Shown piece after piece: positions 11,615 to 23,502 of a stretch of DNA of 64,000 nucleotides (positions within the stretch are counted from its first letter, which is position 1; the number at the start of each line of letters is the position of its first letter). The position numbers were made by a program, and so were the translations under genes. Below the pieces are notes generated by a model. It had not been told where the DNA came from and made no database searches. It saw only the letters and a list, made by a program, of their open reading frames with translations. Source of the stretch: Macrostomum hystrix (taxonomy: Eukaryota > Platyhelminthes > Macrostomidae); contig CATNEN010000038.1 in the NCBI GenBank assembly GCA_950097015.1, positions 10,678,501-10,742,500 of the forward strand, written 5' to 3'.

Positions 11615-11635
11615 CTGATGATGATAGCTGTTCAT
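11615..11635 (-). CDS. Candidate short first coding exon of the nuclear receptor
   Basis: ATG at 11635-11633 opens MNSYHHQ and runs directly into a consensus donor, CATCATCAG/GTAAGAAGG (GT at 11614-11613). An in-frame TGA lies 33 bases upstream of the ATG with no acceptor between, as expected of a 5'UTR plus start codon. The exon ends in phase 0, matching the core exon that begins PPGAYL at 8828. This would give a 676-residue receptor. The extent of the 5'UTR and the promoter cannot be seen. Confidence 0.5.
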
Positions 11636-12045
11636 TGCAATGGAAAAAGTTTTTTTAAGAGAAAATCAGGCAAAGCAGAAGCACAAATCTTCAGTTTCTC
11701 TGTTTGTATTGGGTTACAACATGCTTCATAGATTGAGAGGGAGAAAGAGAAATTCTGAAATATGAAATATGCTTCGGGCTTCAAATCGAGAGTCGAGGCC
11801 CTCCTTCACCGTCTCTACCAACCAACCCGACCCTCCGGATGGTCTGAAAATAATTTGCTTTCTCACGCCTATTGGCAAAGCGGAGACAGTCAGAGAGGGA
11901 GAGAGAGAGAAAGAGGAAACTATAAAAGAAACTAAAAGAGAAATTTGATTTCCAACCCGGAACCAACCGGAGATTGTGCTGAGGCTTTCAGATGGAGAAG
12001 CAGACAGTTACAGACACATGGCAACATAAGCTTTACTGTAATTTA
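11636..12045. other. Intron or 5' flanking sequence
   Basis: If the short first exon is real, this stretch holds its 5'UTR and promoter on the minus strand. A GA-rich run (11885-11920) is present. No TATA element was identified with confidence. Confidence 0.35.
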
Positions 12046-13936
12046 AAGCCATCTAGCGATCTAGCGATCTAACGATCTAGCGATCTAACGATCTAGCGAT
12101 CTAACGATCTAGCGATCTAACGATCTAGCGATCTAACGATCTAGCGATCTAACGATCTAGCGATCTAACGATCTAGCGATCTAACGATCTAGCGATCTAA
12201 CGATCTAACGATCTTACGATCTAGCGATCTAACGATCTAGCGATCTAACGATCTAGCGATCTAACGATCTAGCGATCTAACGATCTAGCGATCTAACGAT
12301 CTAGCGATCTAGCGATCTAACGATCTAACGATCTAGCGATCTAACGATCTAGCGATCTAACGATCTAGCGATCTAACGATCTAGCGATCTAACGATCTAG
12401 CGATCTAACGATCTAGCGATCTAACGATCTAGCGATCTAACGATCTAGCGATCTAACGATCTAGCGATCTAACGATCTAGCGATCTAACGATCTAGCGAT
12501 CTAACGATCTAGCGATCTAACGATCTAGCGATCTAACGATCTAGCGATCTAACGATCTAGCGATCTAACGATCTAGCGATCTAACGATCTAGCGATCTAA
12601 CGATCTAGCGATCTAACGATCTAGCGATCTAACGATCTAGCGATCTAACGATCTAGCGATCTAACGATCTAGCGATCTAACGATCTAACGATCTAGCGAT
12701 CTAACGATCTAGCGATCTAACGATCTAGCGATCTAACGATCTAGCGATCTAACGATCTAACGATCTTACGATCTAGCGATCTAACGATCTAGCGATCTAA
12801 CGATCTAGCGATCTAACGATCTAGCGATCTAGCGATCTAACGATCTAGCGATCTAACGATCTAGCGATCTAACGATCTAGCGATCTAACGATCTAGCGAT
12901 CTAACGATCTAGCGATCTAACGATCTAGCGATCTAACGATCTAGCGATCTAACGATCTAGCGATCTAACGATCTAGCGATCTAACGATCTAGCGATCTAA
13001 CGATCTAGCGATCTAACGATCTAGCGATCTAACGATCTAGCGATCTAACGATCTAGCGATCTAACGATCTAGCGATCTAACGATCTAGCGATCTAACGAT
13101 CTAGCGATCTAACGATCTAATGATCTAGCGATCTAACGATCTAGCGATCTAACGATCTAGCGATCTAACGATCTAGCGATCTAGCGATCTAACGATCTAG
13201 CGATCTAACGATCTAGCGATCTAACGATCTAGCGATCTAACGATCTAGCGATCTAACGATCTAGCGATCTAACGATCTAGCGATCTAACGATCTAGCGAT
13301 CTAACGATCTAGCGATCTAACGATCTAGCGATCTAACGATCTAGCGATCTAACGATCTAGCGATCTAACGATCTAGCGATCTAACGATCTAGCGATCTAA
13401 CGATCTAGCGATCTAACGATCTAGCGATCTAACGATCTAGCGATCTAACGATCTAGCGATCTAACGATCTAGCGATCTAGCGATCTAACGATCTAGCGAT
13501 CTAACGATCTAACGATCTAGCGATCTAGCGATCTAACGATCTAGCGATCTAACGATCTAACGATCTAACGATCTAGCGATCTAACGATCTAGCGATCTAA
13601 CGATCTAGCGATCTAACGATCTAGCGATCTAACGATCTAGCGATCTAACGATCTAGCGATCTAACGATCTAGCGATCTAACGATCTAGCGATCTAACGAT
13701 CTAGCGATCTAACGATCTAGCGATCTAACTATCTAACGATCTTACGATCTAGCGATCTAACGATCTAGCGATCTAACGATCTAGCGATCTAGCGATCTAA
13801 CGATCTAGCGATCTAACGATCTAGCGATCTAACGATCTAACGATCTAGCGATCTAACGATCTAGCGATCTAGCGATCTAACGATCTAGCGATCTAACGAT
13901 CTAGCGATCTAACGATCTAACGATCTAACGATCTAG
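12046..13936. repeat. 8-bp satellite CGATCTAA/CGATCTAG
   Basis: About 235 copies of an 8-bp unit. CGATCTAG and CGATCTAA alternate so regularly that the real repeat is a 16-bp dimer, with occasional runs of one type and rare CTTA, TGAT or CTAT variants. Every unit carries a GATC. Stop codons are dense, and no coding is possible. Confidence 0.98.
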
Positions 13937-14170
13937 CAATGTGAAATGAAAGAGAAAAGGTTTAAACAAACAAAGAATTCACACCAGCTTACAAACATGC
14001 TGTCCATCAGCGTTAAAGCCAGTCCAGTTATGGCTATATAGAAATTGAAAACGAGATCTTCAGTAGCCAAGTCTGTAGAGGATCGCAACTTTTCGTCCAT
14101 TTCTTTATTCCGATTTGTGGATTTATTATTCAATTTATTACAATAAAGTTCAGCGATATGTGCCTTCATT
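13937..14170 (-). other. Coding-like frame with one hydrophobic segment, unassigned
   Basis: A minus-strand frame reads through MDEKLRSSTDLATEDLVFNF and a hydrophobic stretch YIAITGLALTLMDSMF, then a possible donor (ATGTTT/GTAAGC). A CTCTACAG acceptor-like site precedes DLATED. It could be a small exon of another gene inside the receptor intron, or chance. No family was recognised. Confidence 0.2.
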
Positions 14171-14939
14171 TGAACTTCTGTTTAAAAAACATGTCTTTCA
14201 AACGAGTAGCTAGCTATAAAAATACATTTACTTTTATATGAAAACAAGAGACGAGGCTAGGGGTGTACATTATACTTGGCATGCACTTGATAATAAGTGC
14301 ACGACAAAACGATAGTAGGCATGCTATAGCCAAACAGATCAGAGAGAGAGAGGAGAGAGGGACGGAGCTGGGTAGCTAAAAAAGGCTTTCTCGAAAATTG
14401 TAGATTGCAAATCTGTCACCGTTTTTAAAGGTTGTATTTTGGAAGGGTGGGTGGGCAAGGTCTAGGCCCGCCTACATATATTATAATAACTACTAAAGGA
14501 GCCTCTATACATTAATTTCTTTGTTGAAATGGCTGTCCTACTTTCAGTTCAGTTCAGTTTAGTTTAGTTCAGACTAAGACAGTGGCAGTTTTTTATTTGC
14601 AAAAAAGTCAATTAAGTAACATGGACAAGTGACTTGTTTTAGTCTAATTTTCTTATCACAAGTGTACATTTGTGGACATCGTAGACTAAGTACATAGCGG
14701 CTAACCCCAGATCGCGCGGAGGATGTCCGAAATGGGGAAAGAGTGTCAGTGTGATAAGGTTGGGTTGGGCGAGCGAGTGGATCAATAGTTTAGCGGCTTT
14801 AGCCAATAGGAAGGCAGGGCTGGAGAGAGAATCAGGTTCAGGACTGCACATAGCCTAACTTAAGGGGGTTATAAACAAATACTTGAGCTAGTGAATTCCG
14901 TTCTGAAACATTATGCGCAGCACTTAACAGCTAAACAGT
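14171..14939. other. Non-repetitive spacer
   Basis: Mixed AT-rich and moderately GC-rich sequence with a (GA)n run near 14340-14360 and a GTTCAGTT repeat near 14547-14570. No gene was supported. Confidence 0.4.
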
Positions 14940-15178
14940 CGATTCTGCCGTGCTTCTGGCTGCACAAGCTCCGTCACATCTCTATCTCTACCTGAGCGTG
15001 GAGTTCCGCTTAGACTTGGCACAACGATGGCAGCAGATTTTAGTGCCGCTCACCCAGTTCGAGTGCACCTGCAGCACACTTGGGAATGTGAGGAAGCCCT
15101 CGCCAACCGCCCTGCAGGCCTTGAGTCCAATGGAGGAGACTCTAAACTAAATGATCTGCCTCCAAGAATTATTTAGCA
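14940..15178 (+). other. GC-rich island with coding-like composition, unassigned
   Basis: This stretch is markedly GC-richer than its flanks and is open in two plus-strand frames. One reads MAADFSAAHPVRVHLQHTWE onward and ends with a TAG at about 15170. It contains several CAG acceptor-like sites but no family motif. It may be a decayed gene fragment or an exon of unknown strand. No function can be given. Confidence 0.2.
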
Positions 15179-15975
15179 TAAGAAGCATTTTTCCTCAGCA
15201 GAATTTTTTTCCAACTTGCGAAGGTCACTTTGAACAAGTGCAGCAGGGCTTGTTCGATTAATTTTTTTTCGTCTGCACCACTGGTGGCATTGTTGGACAT
15301 GCAGTCCAAGCAGTCAGCTTTGCGAAAAATGAAGATGTTTAATTAGAGAAACGCAGCTAGTACTGGTGGTGATTTTTCATGATATCTAACTAACGAATGT
15401 AACAATTTACTTAAGTGTGTCCAGTATACTTTTACATGTAAGATATGCTTGGCTATAGCAGCTGTGTCAGTAAGTTTCAGCATTTTCTTGATGTTTTGCT
15501 GCTCTTTGTTTTCTTTACTTTTTGCCCTCAAATTGTGAAAATATAATTTTCTAGGAAATAAATATGCGATAAACTTTTTTCTTGAAAGTTAAAATAAATA
15601 AAATGTTTATATTTCTACTGAACTGAAAGTAGCTCATCTTGTAGTAGCAATTCTAATATAATGTGTTCAAGACGGAGGGATCTGGTTTGATAAATTGAAA
15701 AATATGCGTTTACCGGGCGGCGAGGAGACGCACGCTAAAATAAAACTGATAGAGGGCTGGCTGGATTAAAAATCTGGCCCAGCTGAGCGGACGGGGTGGG
15801 TGCTGCGGACTACTCCCTAAGAGGATCTGTCTGATTCGATGAAAAAAGTGAACTCTCACTTAGGAGAGAGGCGAGGAGAGGTGGGTTGTTGAAATTTATG
15901 TTTTTGTAATTCCCACATCTGATTCAAGTGGCCTAGATCCGCCTCGCTGTTCCTCAGTATTTTGAGTTCAGACTA
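15179..15975. other. AT-rich spacer
   Basis: No exon, RNA or named repeat recognised. A GC-richer patch lies at 15710-15890. Confidence 0.4.
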
Positions 15976-15977
15976 AT

Positions 15978-16935
15978 TATTACGATCACATTCCCTATTC
16001 ATCACATTCCATAATAATCACATTCCCTAATGGTCACATTCCCTATTGATTACATTCCATAATAATCACATTCCATAATAATCACATTCCCTATTGACTA
16101 CATTCCATAATAATCACATTCCCTATTGATCACATTCCCTAATGATCACATTCCCTATTGATTACATTCCCTATTGATTACATTCCATAATAATCACATT
16201 CCATAATGATCACATTCCCTATTGACTACATTCCATAATAATCACATTCCCTATTGATCACATTCCCTAATGATCACATTCCCTATTTATTACATTCCAT
16301 AATAATCACATTCCCTAATGATCACATTCCCTAATGATCACATTCCCTATTGATTACATTCCATAATGATCACATTCCCTATTGATTACATTCCATAATA
16401 ATCACATTCCCTATTGATCACATTCCCTAATGATCACATTCCCTATTGATTACATTCCATAATAATCACATTCCCTAATGATCACATTCCCTATTGATTA
16501 CATTCTATAATAATCACAATTCCCTATTGATTACATTCCATAGTAATCACATTCCCTATTGATCACATTCCCTAATGATCACATTCCCTATTGATTACAT
16601 TCCATAATAATCACATTCCCTATTGATCACATATCCTAATGATCACATTCCCTAATGATCACATATCCGAATGATCACATTCCCTAATGATCACATATCC
16701 TAATGATCACATTCCCTATTGATCACATTCCCTATTGATCACATTCCCTAATGATCACATATCCTAATGATCACATTCCCAAATGATAACATTCCTTAAT
16801 GATTACATTCCTTAATGATTCAGATTCCCCAATGACCACATTTCCTAAAGATCACATTCTAAAATGATCGTGACATTCACTAATGATCACATTCCCATAT
16901 AATCATGACATTCCCTTCTGATCACATGATCATAA
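15978..16935. repeat. 16-bp minisatellite, inverted TTAGGGAATGTG family
   Basis: About 60 copies of a unit such as CACATTCCCTAATGAT, with variants CATTCCCTATTGATTA and CATTCCATAATAATCA. Its reverse complement contains TTAGGGAATGTG, the same 12-bp core as the array at 9.76-11.07 kb. Copies decay toward the right end. Confidence 0.95.
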
Positions 16936-17460
16936 ATAATGTAAGAAGTGTTACATTTCGAAATGATTATAAAGGCACTTTAGTACAAACTATTTATAAT
17001 GGTATTGCTCATTTATAACTTTTTCCTTTGTGCTTATACTTCAGAAAGAACACTTTAAGCAGACTTCACTTAGTACATTATTACATACAACATATTTTGT
17101 TATACAATACAACTTTGTCGCAGAAACCATAAAGATTTAATGTTGGAAGATTTTATAAAATGTCGATGCAGTTCTTTAATCTAAAGCTAGTTACTAGCAG
17201 TGTAAAGTATCTGTAAAGGTCCGGGCATGACACTCACAGGAGTATAATCTGCATAGTTACACACTGTCTAACAGTAGGTACTGTTAGGCACAGCAGACAA
17301 GTTATTCTGCGACAGCAAAAATAGTAATGGCGGAAATCATTAATCGTATTCCGGCCACACAACATTTTGTAGCACTGCAGATAAGAAGCTATGGAAATAA
17401 TATTAATCTGATTACTCTAAGTTTAATGTATAGATTGCGAAACACAAGGTCTGCAATACA
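16936..17460. other. AT-rich spacer
   Basis: Nothing recognised on either strand beyond short chance frames. Confidence 0.4.
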
Positions 17461-17462
17461 AC

Positions 17463-18965
17463 TGCTGCATCCAATCATTATCCCACACTGCAGCATATTC
17501 ATCCCATCATTATCCCACACTGCAGCATATTCATCCCAACATTATCCCACACTGCAGCATATTCATCCCAACATTATCCCACACTGAAGCATATTCATCC
17601 CAACATTATCCCACACTGCAGCATATTCATCCCAACATTATCCCACACTGAAGCATATTCATCCCAACATTACCCCACACTGAAGCATATTCATCCCAAC
17701 ATTATCCCACACTGCAGCATATTCATCCCATCATTATCCCACACTGCAGCATATTCATCCCATCATTATCCCACACTGCAGCATATTCATCCCATCATTA
17801 TCCCACACTGCAGCATATTCATCCCAACATTATCCCACACTGAAGCATATTCATCCCAACATTATCCCACACTGCAGCATATTCATCCCAACATTATCCC
17901 ACACTGCAGCATATTCATCCCAACATTACCCCACACTGAAGCATATTCATCCCAACATTATCCCACACTGCAGCATATTCATCCCATCATTATCCCACAC
18001 TGCAGCATATTCATCCCATCATTATCCCACACTGCAGCATATTCATCCCATCATTATCCCACACTGCAGCATATTCATCCCATCATTATCCCACACTGCA
18101 GCATATTCATCCCATCATTATCCCACACTGCAGCATATTCATCCCATCATTATCCCACACTGCAGCATATTCATCCCAACATTATCCCACACTGAAGCAT
18201 ATTCATCCCAACATTATCCCACACTGAAGCATATTCATCCCAACATTATCCCACACTGAAGCATATTCATCCCAACATTATCCCACACTGAAGCATATTC
18301 ATCCCAACATTATCCCACACTGCAGCATATTCATCCCAACATTATCCCACACTGAAGCATATTCATCCCAACATTATCCCACACTGCAGCATATTCATCC
18401 CAACATTATCCCACACTGCAGCATATTCATCCCATCATTATCCCACACTGCAGCATATTCATCCCAACATTATCCCACACTGTCAGATATTAATCCAATC
18501 ATTATCCCACACTTCAGTATATTCATCTCAACATTATCCCACACTGCAGCATATTCATCCCATCATTATCCCACACTGCAGCATATTCATCCCAACATTA
18601 TCCCACACTGTCAGATATTAATCCAATCATTATCCCACACTGCAGCATATTCATCCCAACATTATCCCACACTGTCAGATATTAATCCAATCATTATCCC
18701 ACACTTCAGCATATTCATCTCAACATTATCCCACACTGCCGCATATTAATCCTATCATTATCCTACAATGCCGCATATTCATCCGCTCATTATCCGATAC
18801 TGCAGCATATTTATCCCATCATTATTCTACAATCCCACATATTTATCACATCATTATCCCAAAATGCCACATATTTATCCCATCATTATCCTACAATCCC
18901 ACATATTAATCCCATCATTATGCCACACTGTCAAATTCATCCCAAAGTTATTCGACACGGTCACA
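17463..18965. repeat. 32-bp minisatellite
   Basis: About 47 copies of a 32-bp unit with core CATTATCCCACACTGCAGCA followed by TATTCATCCCAA or TATTCATCCCAT, plus a CTGAAGCA variant. TCAGATATTAATCC variants and degenerate units occur after 18480. Confidence 0.96.
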
Positions 18966-19545
18966 TATTTATCCCATTCTCAATACTTGGTCTTCACCCC
19001 ATTTAGTACGAGCGTATTACTAAATTCTCCATAAAGGCTAAATCTTAAAATATTGGTAGATATAAAAAAATTACCTATGCATCTTGATCCTCGTGTTACA
19101 GTTTATTGGAAAGCAGGCGTGTTCAGCTTATTCAGCCAGCAAGCATAGCCTCCAGTTAGCTGGCACGTAAACCAGGAAAATTTGCTTTTTTATTTTCTCT
19201 ACTGCCTTCCTAGCTTCAGATTAAAAGACCGAAAGCTAAACTTTAAACCAGCTAATCGCATATCTCCAAGACAGTATGAGAAGACATGTAAACCACGAGT
19301 TATTTGCGATAGATAAAGGCTGTACAGCATAATGCACTTATTTAACTCGTACGGTCAGGTTTTGTATCGAAATAACTTTTAATTCTATAAAAAATCTAAA
19401 GTTAACATAAGTGTATTAAATTGCATGTAGCGTAAATGTGGAATGGAAAAATATAGTTAAAGCTGTACCAAGACAGTGAATTACCTATGTCAGCTAAGCT
19501 AGATAAGCTAAAGTTCATTTTAACAAAACATAAACTAAATACTGA
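18966..19545. other. AT-rich spacer
   Basis: No feature supported. Confidence 0.4.
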
Positions 19546-20010
19546 TGGTAAATCTAGAATCCCAAAGAATATTAAATCAATTATCCCCAAGAATGGCAAG
19601 TCTAGAATCCCAAAGAATAGCAAGTCTAGAATCCTAAAAAAATTTTAAATCTAGAATCCCAAAGAATGGTAAATCTAGAATCCCAAAGAATATCAAATCT
19701 AGAATCCCAAAGAATATCAAGTCTAGAATCCCAAAGAATATCAAATCTAGAATCCCAAAGAATAGTAAATCTAGAATCCCAAAGAATGGTGAATCTAGAA
19801 TCCCAAAGAATGGTGAATCTAGAATCCCAAAGAATATCAAATCTAGAATCCCAAAGAATACCGAATCGAGATTCCCAAATTGGCCTTCAGTTTCTGAGGG
19901 ATTGAAGGGCCAGTCCCTGAGGGATTGAAGGGCCAGTAACTTGGCGAGTAAATCTAAAATCCCAAAGAATATCAAATCAATAATCCCCAAGAATGGCAAG
20001 CCAAGAATCC
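19546..20010. repeat. 24-bp minisatellite with an embedded foreign repeat
   Basis: About 14 copies of a unit with core AATCTAGAATCCCAAAGAAT and a variable ATCA or GGTA. At about 19885-19935 two units of a different family (GAGGGATTGAAGGGCCAGT), the one forming the array at 20.67-21.55 kb, interrupt it. Two more degenerate CCCAAAGAAT/CCCCAAGAAT units follow. The minus-strand frame rich in FFGILDL is a repeat artefact. Confidence 0.93.
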
Positions 20011-20662
20011 CATAGAAAAATATACGATCGCCACTAAAATGATGTCTTAACAAGTGATAAGAAAAAGGTTGAATTCTACTGGTAATTTTTGCGAGAAAAA
20101 TGCCAGAACTAGCAGAGATGATGACTAAAAAGGGCAGACAAAATTTAAGAACCAAATATCGGGGTAACTTGCAGTAACTTGGCGAGTCTGACTTAATTTC
20201 TGATAAGGACTTGTTTGGATTCCATTTTTATACAATAGTTTCTAATTTATATATAAATAATAAATATCAAAGCGCACGCGAAGCCAAGACTGAGTCCTAA
20301 AACTGGGCAACTGCAGCCAGTGTCCGGAAATGATGCCAGAAACAAAAAACTGAATTCGCTAGAGAGAGATCGAAGTTTACAATATGGGCCGGAAACTAGG
20401 TATCCTCTAGGGAAGAATGGCTCTTGTATAAAAGTGTAACTAGCAGACCAAATAATTTTTTTCTAACCGCTAAATGTACTTCAACTGTTAACTGGATTTT
20501 CATCGAATTTATCAAAAACGACAAATAACGCGGGATTAATGGCGGAATATCTGAAGCGCAAGATAACTTAGGAGAAATTGGGCTGGCAGAAGTTAACCGG
20601 AAAGTAATTAGAATTAGAAAGTTGCGCAGAAAGGGATAAAAGTTTCAGTTAAAGGAGGATTA
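20011..20662. other. Non-repetitive spacer
   Basis: No exon or mobile element recognised. Confidence 0.4.
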
Positions 20663-20664
20663 AA

Positions 20665-21552
20665 GTGCCAGTTCCTGATGGATTGGAGGGCCAGTTCCTG
20701 ATAGATTGAAGGGCCAGTTCTTGAGGGATTGAAGGGCCAGTTTCTGAGGGATTGAAGGGCCAGTTCCTGAGGGATTGAAGGGCCAGTTCCTGGTAGATTG
20801 AAGGGCCAGTTCTTGAGGGATTGAAGGGCCAGTTCCTGAGGGATTGAAGGGCCAGTTCCTGAGGGATTGAAGGCCAGTTCCTGAGGGATTGAAGGGCCAG
20901 TTCCTGATGGATTGAAGGGCCAGTTCCTGAGGGATTGAAGGCCAGTTCCTGAGAGATTGAAGGGCCAGTTCCTGAGAGATTGAAGGGCCAGTTCCTGAGA
21001 GATTGAAGGGCCAGTTCCTGAGAGATTGAAGGGCCAGTTCCTGAGAGATTGAAGGGCCAGTTCCTGGTAGATTGAAGGGCCAGTTCTTGAGGGATTGAAG
21101 GGCCAGTTCCTGAGGGATTGAAGGGCCAGTTCCTGAGGGATTGAAGGCCAGTTCCTGAGGGATTGAAGGGCCAGTTCCTGATGGATTGAAGGGCCAGTTC
21201 CTGAGGGATTGAAGGCCAGTTCCTGAGAGATTGAAGGGCCAGTTCCTGAGAGATTGAAGGGCCAGTTCCTGAGAGATTGAAGGGCCAGTTCCTGAGAGAT
21301 TGAAGGGCCAGTTCCTGAGAGATTGAAGGGCCAGTTCCTGGTAGATTGAAGGGCCAGTTCTTGAGGGATTGAAGGGCCAGTTCCTGAGGGATTGAAGGGC
21401 CAGTTCCTGAGGGATTGAAGGCCAGTTCCTGAGGGATTGAAGGGCCAGTTCCTGAAGAATTGAAGGGCCAGTTCTTGAGGGATTGAAGGGCCAGTTCCTG
21501 AGGGATTGAAGGGCCAGTTCCTGATGGATTGAAGGGCCAGTTTCAGAGGAAT
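20665..21552. repeat. 24-bp minisatellite
   Basis: About 37 copies of a unit with core GATTGAAGGGCCAGTTCCTG plus AGGG, AGA, ATG or GTA. Some units are 23 bp (AAGGCCAG), and these shift the frame. A block of about 12 units recurs, giving a visible higher-order repeat (compare 20780-21060 with 21060-21345). The 308-residue minus-strand frame rich in NPSGTGPSI is an artefact. Confidence 0.95.
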
Positions 21553-22115
21553 TGGTTATGATCTCTCGGTCTGATGAAAAGTACACCTGAAGAATTACAT
21601 TCTTACCTGAAGGAATAGGACATTACGGAAGATCTGTTGAGATTCAGACTGCGAATATGTCAAAGAGAATCTTAAAGCATAAAGTTCTTAGCTAGGAAAC
21701 TATTGCGGAGTTAATATTCATTTAACAGACGAGCCCACCCGAGCCGCATGCATATAATTGGCAGTTTAGCACAACCCTGGGGAGTCAAATTTCAGTACAT
21801 CTGTAAGCGAGAGATCTAACATTCAATTAGATTGCACATACAGACACAGGGGACTGTAATCAGCGGTCTCTTATTTTATTTTCCAAGTCGGCAAGATGAA
21901 AGCTAAGCAAGGAAACTAGACGAGCTGAGAGACGTCCAATAAATTAGCAATTCAAATACTTATTATGAGGTGAATAGAGTTTAAACAAAAAATAGGTGAA
22001 TAATCTCAGTATACGAGATCCAACCCTAAGCTATTAACAGAAGAATAGAAGAGACCACCACTTTGTAAAAGTCCAAATTTTGAATTGAAATATTCCGTCC
22101 TTTACGATAGACGAA
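21553..22115. other. AT-rich spacer
   Basis: No coding feature supported. A donor-like CAG/GTAAGA on minus (21607-21606) follows a possible 27-base phase-0 exon after CTCAACAG, but this is weak. Confidence 0.35.
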
Positions 22116-22129
22116 CTTTCAAAGCCGTC

Positions 22130-22345
22130 CGACGTCATCATCGTACAGCTGTTCAGTCCATGGACTGGGGGGACGCCACACCCACCTTCAATTATCCCAG
22201 CTGATGCTGGTACCCATTTAACAGCTGGGTGAACTGAAGCAATGCAGAGTTAAGTGTCTTGCAAAAGGACACAAATTGTTTCAGTGGAGTGGGGAATCGA
22301 ACCCCCGACCTTCAAGTCGTAAGTCCGACGACCTATGTGTAACTA
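22130..22345 (-). mobile_element. tRNA-like dispersed repeat, copy 1
   Basis: The minus strand carries a box-B-like GGTTCGATTCCCC (plus: GGGGAATCGAACCCCCGACC) followed, on the plus strand to the left, by GTGTCTTGCAAAAGGACACA and TACCCATTTAACAGCTGGGT. A second, more diverged copy at 33.95-34.17 kb shares TTCAGT-CATGGACT, TACCCATTTAACA and GGGAATCGAACCCC-GACCT in the same order and orientation. This arrangement is typical of tRNA-derived SINEs. The ends are not defined. Confidence 0.6.
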
Positions 22346-22394
22346 ACAAAATAATCAATACAACCAACAATAATAGCTGATATCCCTGTAAAAA

Positions 22395-22800
22395 ATTCGG
22401 CTGCTTCTTCGGCGGGTTTTTTGTGCAAAATAGGAGTGGAATCTACCAAAATCCCCCCTATCTCGCAAGAGTTAAAGAAACCACCCAGGAAGCAGCCGAT
22501 GTAACCGTAAATTGTGCGGAAACCGCCGAAGAATCACCCGAACCAGTGGCCCATGGGACAACCAGAGAATTATTTACGGGCGATTCCTCGGCGGTTTTTG
22601 AGCATGGAATCTTCCGAACTGGAGGATTCTTTGGGTGATTCCATTTCGCCACCAAGAAGCACCGAGAAAACGCCCAGTTGGGTAGATTCTAAGCATGGAA
22701 TCATCCGTTTGGTATGTTTCCAGCGTTCGGCTGTTTCTTTTTCTGGAAACACCGCAGATTCCAACTGGAATCACCCAAAGAAACATCCCTATTTTTTAGC
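22395..22800. repeat. Foldback region with nested inverted repeats
   Basis: GAAACCGCCGAAGAATCACCC (22516 region) is inverted as GGGCGATTCCTCGGCGGTTT (22579 region). GATTCTTTGGGTGATTCCA (22625 region) is inverted as TGGAATCACCCAAAGAAAC (22770 region). Short frames here are symmetrical by-products. A foldback DNA transposon or MITE relic is likely but its ends are unclear. Confidence 0.55.
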
Positions 22801-23500
22801 GGGATGGTTTTATGATGAGATTTTGTGAGCTGAAAATTTATCTTCATATTGTTGGTTTCTGAAACAAGACACCCCGATGAGAGTCATTGAGTATCTCGGA
22901 CGATGCAGAGATGTTTATTAATTCTGGAAGTTGTTTCATCATAGAGAGAGCGGAAAACTTTAGACCATGTTCTGGATTTTAATGGCGATTGGTTGAATAT
23001 TTCAGGACATATAGAAGAAATGATGGCGTATGCTTACAGCACGTGGTCTTTCTAGTCTTAAAGTAAAAACTACTGTTATAATAAAATGTATTTTTTATAG
23101 ATTACAATGTGGCATTTCACAAGACTAGATAAAAAGGGATGAGACACGGACAAGCTAAGATAGTATGAGAGAGATTGATGAAATACTAACGTATTAGAAA
23201 TTAATAGCATAGCAAAGTCAGAACAAGACATAAGCAGTGATTAGAAAGATAATATTCATACAACGCATGAACTCAATCTAACCAGACAAAGGAAACCGAT
23301 GTCTTAGTTAGCTAATAAGGCTTCTATAAATCTATAAGGATTCCTCACTCTACCATGAACAAGATAAGACGAATAAAAGTACAAACGCATCAGACAGACG
23401 TTCCGACTATACTATGAACCACATAGGCGAAGATGTATCACTTGAGTGAAAATGTATCAACTATATGAACGACAGATAGAATAGCCATATTTTTCAAAAA
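22801..23500. other. AT-rich spacer
   Basis: No gene or element recognised. Confidence 0.4.
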
Positions 23501-23502
23501 CA

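Noticed and set aside
12046-13936. Telomeric repeat
   Set aside because: The CGATCTAA/CGATCTAG unit is not a known telomere repeat and it is internal.
20660-21586. 308-codon minus-strand frame rich in Asn-Pro-Ser-Gly-Thr
   Set aside because: Read-through of a 24-bp minisatellite. Frame changes at 23-bp units show no coding constraint.
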